Below are positions 24,200 through 40,699 of a DNA stretch of 64,000 bases, piece by piece. Origin of the DNA: Azadirachta indica. Lineage: Eukaryota > Streptophyta > Magnoliopsida > Sapindales > Meliaceae. The notes under the pieces are model-generated. The model saw nothing but the letters and a program-made list of their open reading frames with translations, had not been told where the DNA came from and ran no database searches. How positions within the stretch are numbered: position 1 is the first letter of the stretch; each line of letters starts with the position of its first letter. The DNA is taken from contig CM040447.1 of NCBI GenBank assembly GCA_022749755.1, forward strand, positions 3,308,545 to 3,372,544. The letters are read 5' to 3'. Made by a program: the position numbers and the translations under genes.

Positions 24200-26399
24200 A
24201 TACAAAAGTGCATCATTTGTGCATAGTGTGAGCAAAAAGAATTATATTGCCCTTAAATATATGCGGCTGTTGCAAGTTTACAAACATAAGATAGTTGGTG
24301 TAGATCAAATTGTTTGGTAATTGTATGTTTTTGTTTACAAATTTATGACAATATGTTATCCTTTGCCATTAAACTTCAAATTCCAATCGAAAAATAAGAT
24401 AAACAATCATGTAAAGAGAAAAGTTTCTTGTTTGTTCACTTTCTTTTAGATAACTTTAGCATATATGTAATACACAACTTTAATCACCACCAAAAGTAGT
24501 GGTTATATAGCCTCATATTAGTGACTTCCTCTCTCTCTTTTTGTTAAATCATTACTGTAGTATATATATTTCCATTCTATTAGTGCCACAATTGAGAGGA
24601 TACGTGCACCTTTCAATAGTGTATCTACTGTCTCTATGATGTTGGTGGTTATCATGTCATATTAACAAACTAAAAAGATGAGATCTAGCCTATCTAAGGT
24701 GGCCATCATGTTAATGCTACCTTAGGGTATATCATCTTCAACTTTATCATGTATTCTTTAAACTTATTAAATCCGTATGTCTTCATAGTAACAAACTAAT
24801 CAACTAGGAAAGTATTCGTCTAATATTGTCTCTTCTTATATTTCAATTTGAATTGTCTTGAATATGATAAATACAAATGCAGCAATATGTTGCCATAAAA
24901 ACTATATTTATCCTCTTCTCAATGCTATTATGTCAATTCAATAAAAATAAAATTCGATACTAGCCAATTATATTTCCAAGTTTAAGTTAAAACCAAATGA
25001 TGCATCATTTTTGAAATCTTTTGTCTCGAATGCTATGGGATATCTTTTGTCATTTTTATCAAGAGTAGTTGTTATAAATAGAATTCATCAATATGTACCC
25101 TTTAAAAAGGTGTCATCCATAAAAATAATCAAGTGATTGACTAAATAAAAACATCAAATAAAAGAGCTAAGCACTATGAAGTAGTACAAGAAACGATCTT
25201 TGCCATTCGTTTATATATGTGTTACTTTGCTTAAGTTTTTATCTTTTAACACGTGGCAAAATTGCAACAGCACTTTAAATGACTTTATTGGGTCTCCATT
25301 TAACATCACATGATTATCCTTTAGCCAGCCATTCCTTATGATATGATACAAGCAATATATATTTCCTTTATAACTTCTCAAATGTTGCTTGAGGTACAAA
25401 TCCTATGGAGGTCTTAAAATTTGTCCATTATACGTTCACCAAATAGTCAACTTCTTGGTTGGTGTTACTATTCTATAGCTAATTTTTTCGACCAATATGA
25501 ACAATCTCATGCTTGTAAAATAGAAATACTATCATTTTCGTCGTTTTTAATTGCCCCAATTTTTTACATCCATCCACCATCCATTTGCCTCAAAATCATT
25601 AGTTGTCAACTTATAAATGGCGAACTAAAATTATTTCTTCAATGCCATGATACTCAAATCGTGATGTAATTATTTCTTATTTATGAAAATCTACTCAACA
25701 TATTTTTCGTTGGTTATAGAACTTGGGAATACATTTGGCAGCATAGTAAATGATGGAGGAATTGAAGGCAAACACTGAGGAGGAGTTGATGACCTTAAAA
25801 CATTCTCTTGACATGCCATTGGTGAGTTTCTTTGAGTTGGTTTGTCATGATATCTTTGTCGCAATAGTTTCTTTATTGCAATAAATCCTTCAACATTCTG
25901 TATCAAAAATTTCGATTCCTTAGATGGTCGATAGACTATTAAAATATAAGATCTTCATTATATTATTATGAAGAGTATCCACCGTAATTAACAAGCTCTT
26001 TATTATTCAACAGGAGTAGGGTATTTGTTGTGTAAAGGTGGAGAATGATTTTCAACATCTCTTAGAGTGGTATACCCAATTGGTGTATGCATTGAAGAAA
26101 GTATATCACTAGCACAATTGCTTTTAGTAGAAACAAACAATGGACGCGTATAAACTCCCCAAGATAGTAGGTTGAAAAGTAGAATTGGGGGGCATTTAGT
26201 TCCACTCTAATAATGCAATCCAAAGTGACGTACAACAAACACAAACCTCTAAGGATTCATATCCATATGAGACACCATTGTAATTTATAATATTTATTGA
26301 AATAGGCGCAGTCAACGATTTAATAGGCTCTCTAAATTGTTGCTTGCATATTAATACTGATTTTGTTGGATTTATTTTAGGGACGATAATGGTAACCAT
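24200..26399 (-). pseudogene. Second Mutator-like transposase, degenerate
   Basis: Minus-strand MULE transposase with stops and frameshifts. From N to C: an N-terminal zone at 26399-25690; an open piece at 25399-25211 (LKQHLRSYKGNIYCL..., then GDPIKSFKVLL) that matches the region before the catalytic core; the core MDDTFLKGTY at about 25130-25085, where the first Asp of the DDE motif is retained as DDT, followed by ITTTLDKNDKRYPIAF; and near 24660-24570 a block like NIIETVDTLLKGARILSIVAL, which matches the conserved N-x-E-x-x-N-x-L-L-K part of MULE transposases. No SWIM finger was found. It lies on the opposite strand from the 5230-7670 relic and is different enough to be another lineage. Confidence 0.65.
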
Positions 26400-28953
26400 T
26401 TTTGTATATTTTCATCCGTATACTATCTCGGTGTTAATGATATGCAAGTGTAAACAAGGATGTGATACAGATATGGTATGAATATAAATGTTCTGAAATA
26501 TCTGTAAATATTCATCCGTCTAGGATATCTTTTTTCTTTTTTTTTTTTTTCGAATTCTGCCATAAAAACAATGCATAAAATGCCAAAGCCTTAGATATTA
26601 CATTAAAGATCTACAATTTCATAATTTCTAAATTAAATCAATAATTGTGGTTAGCTAAAATACACATTTCAATAAAATAAAGCATAATTCACAAACATTA
26701 ATTAGGCGATTGGTGATACTTGAAAATTGACCTTGGGCATGAGCCCAAGCCTAAGCCTAAACTATATTGCTTTGTCAAGATAATGTATAAAAGGATACAA
26801 GCAAAAACAAGCCACTCTTTCGGACGAAAATTGTAGGCTGTGGTGTGGAAGGTAAGACTATATCCAAGTTTAGTCTAAATCGATATAATGACCTTGATCA
26901 GCCCAGTTTAGGTAAGACTTAGACCCAAAAGATCTATTACATAGTTACAATAATACATAAGAAACACTAAAACCTAAAAAACATTAGAGTCTATTTTTAA
27001 ATCTAAATTCTTATTTTAATTAACCTAGAATTAATTAAAATGAGTATTTTATTACAAGTATATGTTTTTAGACTATTTTTAGTTAGAATTAAAATTACAT
27101 ATAATTTTCTTTTTTAGATAAAGATGTTTTTTAGGAAGGTAATTTGCATTAAAATAGGATAACAAAATTTAGTTATGTTCCACTATAATTACATAATACA
27201 TACAATATAAGGAGGCATCATTCCATGTTCAAGGCATCCTTGGAATATCATGTCATAATATTAGAAACCTTAAATCATGATCTGGAGGCAGCACTTTGAT
27301 GACGTTAGTCTCTTCTCTTTCATGTCTAACTAACAAACACCGTAGTGATCCTTTGTTATTTTCTAGCCATCTTTCATAGTGGAAACCAATTTGTGACATT
27401 ACCTTAACCTTCTCACATTTTTTCTGCATCTATAGCCACGAACCTGATTAGATTTAGGCTTTAAAAACACCTTTCCTGCAAACCTTAGATCTATTAGATA
27501 GCAAGCAGAAGTATTGACTATCACCACAAGTAAGTCTATTCGATATTCATCAAACCTCATAGTAGTTGCGACCTATTCTTGTTGTTTGTATTCCTTTGCA
27601 TTCATATTGAGACTATCTCGCTCTTACACAACATAAACTCATAATTTGAATTTTGTGCTTTATTAAATATTACAAAAATAGCAATAACAAAGGCAGTAGA
27701 TTCCTCTAACCAACCTATTCAATCTCTTATAATTACAACATCACCAATCCCTAGGATAACAGGTGAAAAGGACGTAATACGCTTACTTTTTGCAACTCAA
27801 AAGGGCTACATATATGGGGCATCAACAGCCCCTCTTTTTATACATATTTTTATATCAATTATTAACTTTTAAGATTAAATATGTGTGTGGATGATGTAGA
27901 TTGAATATAATAAATTATAATAAATATTTTTTATATTCATTAATTAAGGTCTTTTATATCTTTTAACTCTCTTCTATTTTTCTTTTCTTTATTACATCTT
28001 CTCTCTCATCATTATATCTTCTCATTTGCTATTAACAATTATATAACATTTATTATAAAATTTTTTACACATTAAAATTTACTGTTAAAATTTGCTAAAT
28101 TTTTATGTAGTTATACATAATTTTCACAATATTAATTATAAATAATTTTAAAAAAATTAGACGAATTAGAATACATGTTCAATTTTAAAAAGCATATATA
28201 ATTAATATTTTTAAAAAGTTTTACAATAAATTTGGGAGGAGAGATAATATGTTTATTTTATATATTTTTTAATAGTTGAAGAATAAAATAGTAAATTTAA
28301 ATCACGAATAGTAGTATATGAGAGTATCTCAATATTTTCTTAAAAATCAGTATCTTGACTTACTAAAAGTCCAAGGATATCTTGCTTTTTCCCCAAAACT
28401 TAAGAGAGTAAAGTACAATATCCTTAAAAATAATTAAAATAATAATAGTATATTAAATATAATTATAAATAAGATTATATTGAACTTATAAATAAAAATA
28501 AACATTACACTAGCTATTATAAATTAATTTATAATAAAAATATATGAATTTATAAACTAAATAAATGCTATAATAAAAATTATAAATTTTTAAATTTAAA
28601 TTTCTAAATAATTAAAATGATATGATAATGTATTAAAAATTAATAATTAAATTTAAATGCAAATAAATTATTTTCTTTAAAATAAATTAGAATGAAAGAT
28701 ACAAAGGAGAAATAAAATGAAAAAACTCTCAGTAGTTTGAAAATCATGATTCCTCAACTTTGAAGAGGAATCACGATTTTTTTTTCTCAAAGATTAAGGA
28801 TTTACGAGAAATTCTCATTGCAACATGTTTATTCCAACCAAACAATAAACAATGATTCGTTCCCTTTTACCCTCCATTTCTCCGACCAAAATACTCTTTA
28901 AGTATTTTAATAGTATAAAAGGAGTAAAGAATTTATAAGTTTCTAAGTTTTTG
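26400..28953. other. AT-rich intergenic spacer
   Basis: No gene-like frame. A poly-T run lies near 26540, and an imperfect hairpin at 28738-28780 is listed separately. 27200-27800 is less AT-rich but shows no recognisable motif. Confidence 0.4.
28740..28779. repeat. Hairpin-forming inverted repeat
   Basis: AAAATCATGATTCCTC, a short loop (AACTTTGAA), then GAGGAATCACGATTTT: about 15 paired bases with one mismatch. It could be a fold-back transposon remnant or a transcript hairpin; nothing else supports a function. Confidence 0.55.
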
Positions 28954-29604
28954 TCTATTGAATTGATTAGTTTTAATAGTTTCCAAAATACATTACAATC
29001 CCAATTTATTATAAAATAATGATTATATTTCTATACAATAATAGTTATTTAACAAAAGTAACTATTAAATCATTAAAATTTGCAAAATACATGTATGTAT
29101 CTAAAATACATTAATGAAATAAATAAGAATATTATTTTATAGCACATAAATAATATAATATTTATTAATATATTATAAATGTATGTATTTTAGAAATAAT
29201 ATATTTTATTTTTGTTATATTATATACATTTTAACTATATAGGAATATGCCTTATTTAAATTAGAAAATACTAATACATATTGTATTATAATATATTTTA
29301 TTTATAAATTATTAATAAATTAATATTTATTTATTTTTTTTTTATTTAATTTCTAATATGTAATTAGTGTTAAATTGTTAATTTATTGTAAAATAAATAA
29401 ATTTATATCTTACTTATAATATATTAAATATTTATTTATATGTTATAAGATAATACTTATCATTATTATTATTTTTATTTTTTGTTAAGAGTTTGAAAAT
29501 ATTTTTTTAACTAACTACTACTAATGATATAATTATTATTTTATAATAAATTAAAATTTTAATAAATATTTTTAAAATTATTAGAATTAATTAATCCAAT
29601 AGAT
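28954..29604 (+). mobile_element. AT-rich inverted-repeat element (MITE-like), copy 2
   Basis: The most complete copy. The left end is TCTATTGAATTGATTAGTTT and the right end, reverse-complemented, CTATTGGATTAATTAATTCT, continuing into TAATAGTTTCCAAAATAC / TAATAATTTTAAAAATAT. The interior includes CAATAATAGTTATTTAACAA, AAGTAACTATTAAATC and TTATCATTATTATTATTTTT, shared with copy 3 and partly with copy 1. Noncoding and about 650 bp long. A short target duplication could not be decided in such AT-rich flanks. Confidence 0.65.
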
Positions 29605-29697
29605 TGGTAAGACTTGTTATTCGAAGACAAATTGGATGGTATTTATTTGTCCTCTTCTTTTACATCTATTTAAATTTTCTTTTCTACACCTGTATTT

Positions 29698-29818
29698 GAT
29701 GCTATGAACATATTGATAAACTAAAATCAGTATTTTTAAATTGCAAGAGATTTAAAAGATGCTATGAACATATTGAAAAACTAAAATTGGCATTTTTAAA
29801 TTATAAGAGGCCTGAAAA
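29698..29818. repeat. 60-bp tandem duplication
   Basis: GATGCTATGAACATATTGAT at about 29699 recurs as GATGCTATGAACATATTGAA at 29759; each unit continues AAACTAAAAT...TATTTTTAAATT. Two units, lightly diverged, in the spacer before the aldehyde dehydrogenase. Confidence 0.8.
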
Positions 29819-30238
29819 AATGATTGTAGCTTTATATGGAAGTCACTTTCTGCTTGAGACTTTTACTCAGCGTTGGAAATTTCTAATAAAGGAAATCATC
29901 CACTTTTAATTAAAAATATTTAAAAATTGCCCTGCCGTCTGATGATTCGTATCCTATTATTTATTGTTTGTTTGGAATTTCTAGTGATTCTCACTGTCGC
30001 TGTACATAGAATTGGCAAAACAAACCTAACACGAATTGTCAGCAAGCATTATCTACAGCACTCACTGTTTTAATGGCTGAGAAAATCTCATCATTGTCAA
30101 ATAAATATTTTATCTCCAGTCATATGAGGCCTCCTACATATATTGATAGAAATAGTGGGAGAAAGAAATGAAAAGCTTTAATTGAAACAGAAGAAGCACT
30201 TCTTGTTGATAAGCTGAGCTCTCCTTGGCAGCACTGCA

Positions 30239-34753
<4,515 letters not shown>

Positions 34754-34949
34754 GAAGACAAATGATGGATGGTAGAGCATATAATCAAATGCTAATTGCT
34801 GATGTAAATGTCAGGTTCAAGTACTGAACAAAGAAAAAAATTGCTTCAACATAAATTGTAGAGCAAGTTTAGGTCTTGTAGCAAATTAAACTACTCTTGA
34901 GGTGTGTTAGCAATGGTGAGTATTCATATTGTATGTTGCCTTAACTGTA

Positions 34950-34955
34950 AATAAA
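34950..34955 (+). terminator. Poly(A) signal of the aldehyde dehydrogenase gene
   Basis: AATAAA about 200 bp after the stop codon, in a T-rich 3' flank. Confidence 0.45.
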
Positions 34956-34959
34956 TGCT

Positions 34960-36439
34960 GAAAGTTACAGTGGAAGAAAGAAATTTTTCCTCTGATATTA
35001 TAATGATTTATTGGACCGAACGTTTGGATTGTAGTTAGATCCGACCTAGAATATTAATTTAAAAAAATCAATGAGGATGAATTTGATTGAATAATAATTT
35101 TTTTTGCTTTCCACAAATGTGGAATGAGATTTAACAAGTAAAAGACAGAAGCATAGATTATCACAATTTGCAAATTACGAATTTGTCAAGAAGGACTAGA
35201 GTTTGACATGCTATCAGAATTTATCTCTGAGTACTTTATCTGCAAAAATGATTTTTTTGTTAAAATCACGCGGTATTGGTTGTTAGATTCATCTCGACAA
35301 CTTTAGAGCCATTAATTTGAATTTAATTAAAATATGAAAGTTTAAAATAGATAATTATTCTATATATATGCGAAAGATTAATAGTTTTTTAACTTTAAAC
35401 AATTTTTTAAATTATTTATAAATTATTAAATTTAAACACTTTCATTAATTGATATAATTAATACATAATTAATGCACTATAAATTAATATAAATATAAGA
35501 TACAATCTCAATATTTATCGTTGAAAGTATTTAAATATCCATCAGTTTATAGGGCTGTTGATCCATTTTTTATACATACATTCATTCATACATATAAACA
35601 CATATATCCATGATAAAACCACATTTAAAGATAAACAAGTACTGTCATAAAGAGAGACGCATAGAAATGCACAAACCATTGAAAATGGAATACGTACTCT
35701 AGGAAATTGAATTTTTTTTTAACAAATTGAGACAATTTTAGGTAGTACGAACTTAAATTGTATAAAATATTCATTTTTTAGAAATTCTTTTTTCATCTTT
35801 TACTTTTTAAATACGTTAGTTTGTGTTTGATCATGATTTATTGCATATAACAAGTATGAAAACAACTATTTTGTTGATAAAGATAAAAGAGCGAGGGTTT
35901 TGCTCTTTAAGACTATTTTCAACATCTTGAATTTGGAGAATCAATACATGGGGTGTTTAAATTAGGAGTTGTTGACAAGAAGAACCCAAATTAGAGGCAT
36001 AGAGGAACTTTTCAGATTGCTGCTCATTATCTTGTGGATTGAAATGAAGACTCTTGATTTTAACAAGTATCCTAGTGAAGATATGTCAAATGCAAAATTG
36101 ATGGGTAAGATGGTATGGAAGACAAATTAGAAATTGTAAACAATCGTAAAGTAGAAATTAAAGAAGATTTTTATTTTGTTTTCTAAAAAAGTTTTGAATA
36201 AAAGTGAAAAACTTTACTCATAAAACACCGAACACTTATTCTCTAGTATTACTCGAATTTGGGGTAACTTGGGAGTTGAGAATATCAATAATGTCCTAAA
36301 ACACCCCTCATGGGATATAAATTGAAATTGAAGAAGATAAGAAAGTTAAAAAAAAAAAAAGGTAGAAAAAAATGGATGGGATAGACCCTTCTTTTGTTTT
36401 GTGAGTTCTTAACTTTTGACTAGAATGTCTTTCTTTTAT
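34960..36439. other. AT-rich spacer
   Basis: No coding frame or recognised element. It contains poly-A/T runs and ends where transposon-like sequence begins. Confidence 0.4.
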
Positions 36440-37960
36440 TTTTTTTTATTGCTAATTAACTTGAGATGTTTAGGAAGGAATATCCTGAGGTCAGTAAAGC
36501 TTGATGCCAGGGAATATCGGCATTGTTTCACTTGAACTAAAGAGGCCAAGTGATGATATGGTTTACCTTGAGGCAACCTATGCAATATCCTAGGGTGAGT
36601 CTTTGTTGAAAACAAATGGTTGGACCAACCAAGTTTTGGAAAGAAAGGATGGCTTCCATCTTAGGCATTAACGAGAATAATTTCCAGTGAGAAACTTGGG
36701 AGGAAGATCACAAGGATAACTACCAAGACCCTACTTTCCTTGAAAGTCGCCCTATGGCTATCTATTATCCAGGTGATGTGGATAACTTCTCTTAGAAACT
36801 CTCACTGTAATCAACTAACACCCGAATATCCCGAAAGAGGCCGTGGTCTTTAGCTGGCAGAATTTATGGGCTTAGGAGGAAAAGACACAATATCACCTTG
36901 GGAGATTTTTAGAAAAGACCTATTTATAACAGAATGTCGAGAATTTTGTTAGATGGTCGACCAAAATCCCACTTTCAATGAAAATCTCACCAATTCTACT
37001 CCTTATTCAAATTTTATGTAAATGAACTCAAACTAAACATATAAAAGGTGAGAAATCAAGAAAACAAGTATGTTGAATCTCCTTACTCTTACCCAAACTC
37101 TATCAAATTCCTGTTTAAATAATTTTCTTCTACAAAAACTGTCTCTAACTCAAGCATTAGAAGGTTTCTGCCAAAAAACTAGCTTTCCTCTGATTATGTT
37201 TTCCTTTTACAGGTCTATGCCTTACACAACAGAGGATTTGTTGTTTGATATCGGGTTTTCAAAATTCGGCATTAACAACTAGTGTCATTTGTAAGAACTA
37301 GACAAGAAGCCATTCAAGTTCAAGTTTCTCTCAGTATTCGAAAATCAGACATGAAAATGACTGTGGAAGATAGCCATCCCTCTAAGGACAACCATCAAAA
37401 TAGATTGGCCATAAAGAAGAGTTAGAAGATTCACATTCTCGCATGGATGAGCATGAGGAAGGGTTTCCATTTTGTGAAGAGTCTGATTCCAAGGCAAATT
37501 CTAATCTGCAGTAACTTGATCAAGGTGTTACACGCCCAGAAACAGGAGAGATAATCTAATTGTAGAATGAGTTAGAAGACAGCCAAATGCAACATATAGA
37601 GAAAGACAAAGAAGTGGAACTGTTAAAAAGTAAGAAGAGCCACCTTGAAAAAGAACTCAGTGACCTTAAAAGGATGGTTTATGAGAAAGAAAGGATTATT
37701 TAAGCTTATAGTTTGATAGCCCAACCAGAGTCTGGAGAAGATGATCTCCCAAAATAAGCTGACGAAGCTCAAAGTGATTTGCCTCCATAAAGACAAATAT
37801 CGCAAAGGACATCGAGCACAAGTAAACTGTCAAAAAAAACCACTACGCGGAGGAAAAAATATACAGAAGCTTAAAAAAGGAAAGCCAAGGTCATGGAGCA
37901 CCAAACAACAAAAGAAATGTTGCGCATGAACCTAAATACATCTGTTGTAATACTGGATAG
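36440..37960 (+). pseudogene. Unrecognised transposon-related ORF with coiled-coil tail, degenerate
   Basis: Readable plus-strand coding segments interrupted by stops: at 36500-36660 a block with RPSDDMVYLEATYAIS and NGWTNQVLERKDGFHLR; at 36700-36770 a block with YQDPTFLESRPMAIYYPGD; at 37430-37700 a Glu/Lys-rich heptad-like helix (VELLKSKKSHLEKELSDLKR) ending ERII.AYSLIAQP; then an acidic and basic tail to about 37960. The compact motifs show it was once a real protein. It precedes the integrase remnant in the same orientation and could be the gag-like part of that element or an unrelated insertion. I do not recognise the family. Confidence 0.4.
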
Positions 37961-37969
37961 GTTAATGCG

Positions 37970-39340
37970 CAGACCAACTCGCACCTAGCATGATCAAGAA
38001 AACTCAAAACCTATTACTAAGCAGAGTATAAATTCATTTGACATGCGGTCTTATCTAAACCAGAAGTGACATGGATAAGCCCCATCAAAACTTACATCCA
38101 AGCTAAAAAATTGCCAAAGATAAAGAGAGGCTAGAAAGATAAAAAAAACAAGTCCATTAAATATAGCATCATTGATGGGTTATTGTATAAAAGAAATTTT
38201 GGACTACCATACTTGAGATGCTTGTTGCTGAACGAGGTAGATTATGTACTTAGAGAAGTTCATATAAGGATTTGTGGAGATCACGAAAGTGCTCCATCTT
38301 TGGCTCATCGAGTATTAAGGCAGGGATATTATTGGTCTATCTTACACTAGGACGCCACTCAAGTAGCCAAATCCTGTTGAGGTTGTCAAATTCATGGAGA
38401 TGTGCCAAAGTAGTCACCCGAAAAGCTCACAACATTTCTGAGTCTATGGCCATTTGCACAGTTAGGGTTAGTTTGATCGGCCAACTGTCCGTTGGACAAG
38501 CCCAAATACAGTTTGTTGTGGCGGCAATTGATTATTTCAAAAAGTGGGTTGAGCCAAAGCCATTTACGGAAATAACAGAATAGCGTACCACGACGTTCAT
38601 TGAGCAAAACCTAGTTTACAAGTTCGGCATACCATATACCATCATCATTGATAATGGGAAGCAATTTGACAACGAAAGATTCAGAAGATTTTGTTTTGAT
38701 TGAACATTGACCTAGATTTGTATCTCTTGCTCATCTAAAGGCGAATCGACAAGTTGAAGTTGTTAGTAAAATCATCAAGAAAGCCCTAAAGAAGAGGCTA
38801 GATGGTTATAAAGGGGCATGGGTGGATAAATTGCCTCAAGTGTATAGGCTAACAGAACCACCCCTTAGTCCCCAACTGGCAAAACACCTTATTCATTGGC
38901 TTTTAGCTTTAAAGTAATAATCTCAGTTGAAATTAAGGCTCCCACATTTTGGGTCAAGCATTTTAAGGAAAAAGATAATGATAAACCCATGCGTAACAAC
39001 CTAGATTTGCTCAAGGAAAAGAGAGATCATGTATTGGTAAAGTTAGCTGTGTATCAATAGAAGGTGGCCAAATACTATAATAAAAACATTCGTCTCAAGA
39101 TGTTTCAAGTAAGAGATCTTGTATTATGACGGCTTACATCAAATATAAGAAATGTAAAAAAGTCTTGAAATGCTGAAATGCTCAAGGTGAACTAGAAAGG
39201 ACCATACAAGGTCATCAGAATCACTCGACTAAGGGTGTAGAAGGTCCAACATCTTAATAGAAGAAAGGTGAAAAAGTCCTAAAATGCTGAAATGCTCAAG
39301 GTGTACTATCTTTAAACCAAAAAGACATCTGTAACAGATT
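37970..39340 (+). pseudogene. Ty3/gypsy integrase remnant (Tat-type)
   Basis: Frame-shifting but clear 3' end of a gypsy polyprotein. 38180-38400 holds the H2C2 zinc-binding region (LLNEVDYVLREVHIRICGDH, then SLAHRVLRQGYYWSI). 38500-38700 is the integrase core (VVAAIDYFKKWVEPKPFTEI, then YKFGIPYTIIIDNGKQFDNE). 38740-39130 is the C-terminal part (ANRQVEVVSKIIKKALKKRL... and NIRLKMFQVRDLVL). No reverse transcriptase or RNase H was seen upstream, so the element is internally deleted. Near the end, a ~45-bp phrase ending AAATGCTGAAATGCTCAAGGTG occurs twice (about 39155 and 39265). The family label follows from motif resemblance and from the antisense ORF downstream, a Tat-lineage habit. Confidence 0.75.
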
Positions 39341-39557
39341 TATTATTAGCTAATTCAACAAAATTTAATTTTTCCTTTATTCATGTATATATATATATAT
39401 ATATACATACTTGAAATATGCTTAAATTAACTGTGGGATGTAAGCGCTTAGATGAAGAAAGGCCCATGTACATTCGCAAACAAGCGTGAGCAACAAAAAA
39501 GAAGGCCACCTCCTTGGCCAACTCTAGAGCCATGACGGGTTCAGATAATACATGATC

Positions 39558-40150
39558 GAGATTTCATATCGAGCAAAAAAATACGCCCCCGCTTGGTCAA
39601 AAAAAGAATAGTGCTTGAAAACCCATCTCAACTTATTCTCAACCCGATCCCATTATTATTTCATATCGAGTGAAAAATACGCCCCCACTCAATTGAAAGA
39701 AGAATAGTGCTTGAGAACCCATCTTCATCCATTCTCGACCCAGACCCATTATTATTTCATATCGAGTGGGTGAAAAATACGGCCCCGCTCGACAAAAGAA
39801 GAATAATGCTTGAGAACCTATTTCAATATATTCTCAACTCAAGCTTATCATTATTTCATATTAGGTGAAAAATATCTCTTTACTCAATCAAAAAAAGAAT
39901 AGTGCTTAAGAACCCTTTTCAGCATATTCTTAATTTGAGTCCACTATTATTTCGCATTAGACGAAAAATGTGCCCTTGTTCGGTCAAAGAAAGAATAGTG
40001 CTTAAGAACCCATCTCAGAATATTCTTGACCTGAACCTACTATTATTTTGCATTGGATGAAAAATACACCCATACTCAGTAAAAAATAGAAGAGTAATCG
40101 AGAATCCATCTCAGGAACTCTTGACCTCAACTTAATATTTGCTGGCGATT
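39558..40150 (+). repeat. ~96-bp tandem repeat array, six units
   Basis: Units begin near 39562, 39658, 39754, 39853, 39949 and 40045 with ATTTCATATCGAGTGAAAAA-like sequence, pass through a cytosine-rich TACGCCCCCGCTC, then GAATAGTGCTTGAGAACCCA and ATTCTCGACC. The first units are the most alike and later ones decay. It lies between the gypsy integrase and the antisense ORF, as is usual for the 3' untranslated region of Tat-type elements. Confidence 0.9.
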
Positions 40151-40391
40151 AGTGAAAAATATATTCTTAAGAAATAAGTGATATTAAAAAATTTCTTTTA
40201 AATTACTTTCTCATACACTTAAGTATTACCTGCGCTATATTACAAGAAGATTCCTTGAATGGTTGCTCTAGTTTGAGTTATTATCAATATGAATTTTAGA
40301 TCAAATTTTTAAAATATTTGTATGCAATGATTTGTCTAATTAAGCACGTAGTAATAAAAAAATTCTGAGCAAAAAATTCAGCTAACTTATT

Positions 40392-40495
40392 AAAGCAAAC
40401 ACCCACTTGGGGGTTCAAGTTTTTACAAGGCCAAATGCTCCACTCGGGGGCTCAAGTTGATGACAAGTAAAAACACCTCACTTGGGGGTTCCAGG
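40392..40495 (+). repeat. Short G-rich repeats (CACTTGGGGGTTCAAG)
   Basis: Three related phrases, CACTTGGGGGTTCAAG, CACTCGGGGGCTCAAG and CACTTGGGGGTTCCAG, spaced about 40 bp apart, immediately before the antisense ORF zone. Such G-runs are frequent in the noncoding part of Tat elements. Confidence 0.7.
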
Positions 40496-40699
40496 TCAAT
40501 AAAAATAAAGAGAAAAAGAACAAATTCTTGGTCACCGGCTATTTCTTTTGGGATACGCTAAGGTTATGCATTATCCCAAAGGTCTTTGGGGTCTCTACCA
40601 CTTCCTCAGGCAAGATTTCATCAGTTGGGATTTTTTTTAGGCTAGGCACTTTAGGATCTTCAGGGTTGGAATCCACCTCATCCATATTTTTATCATCTC

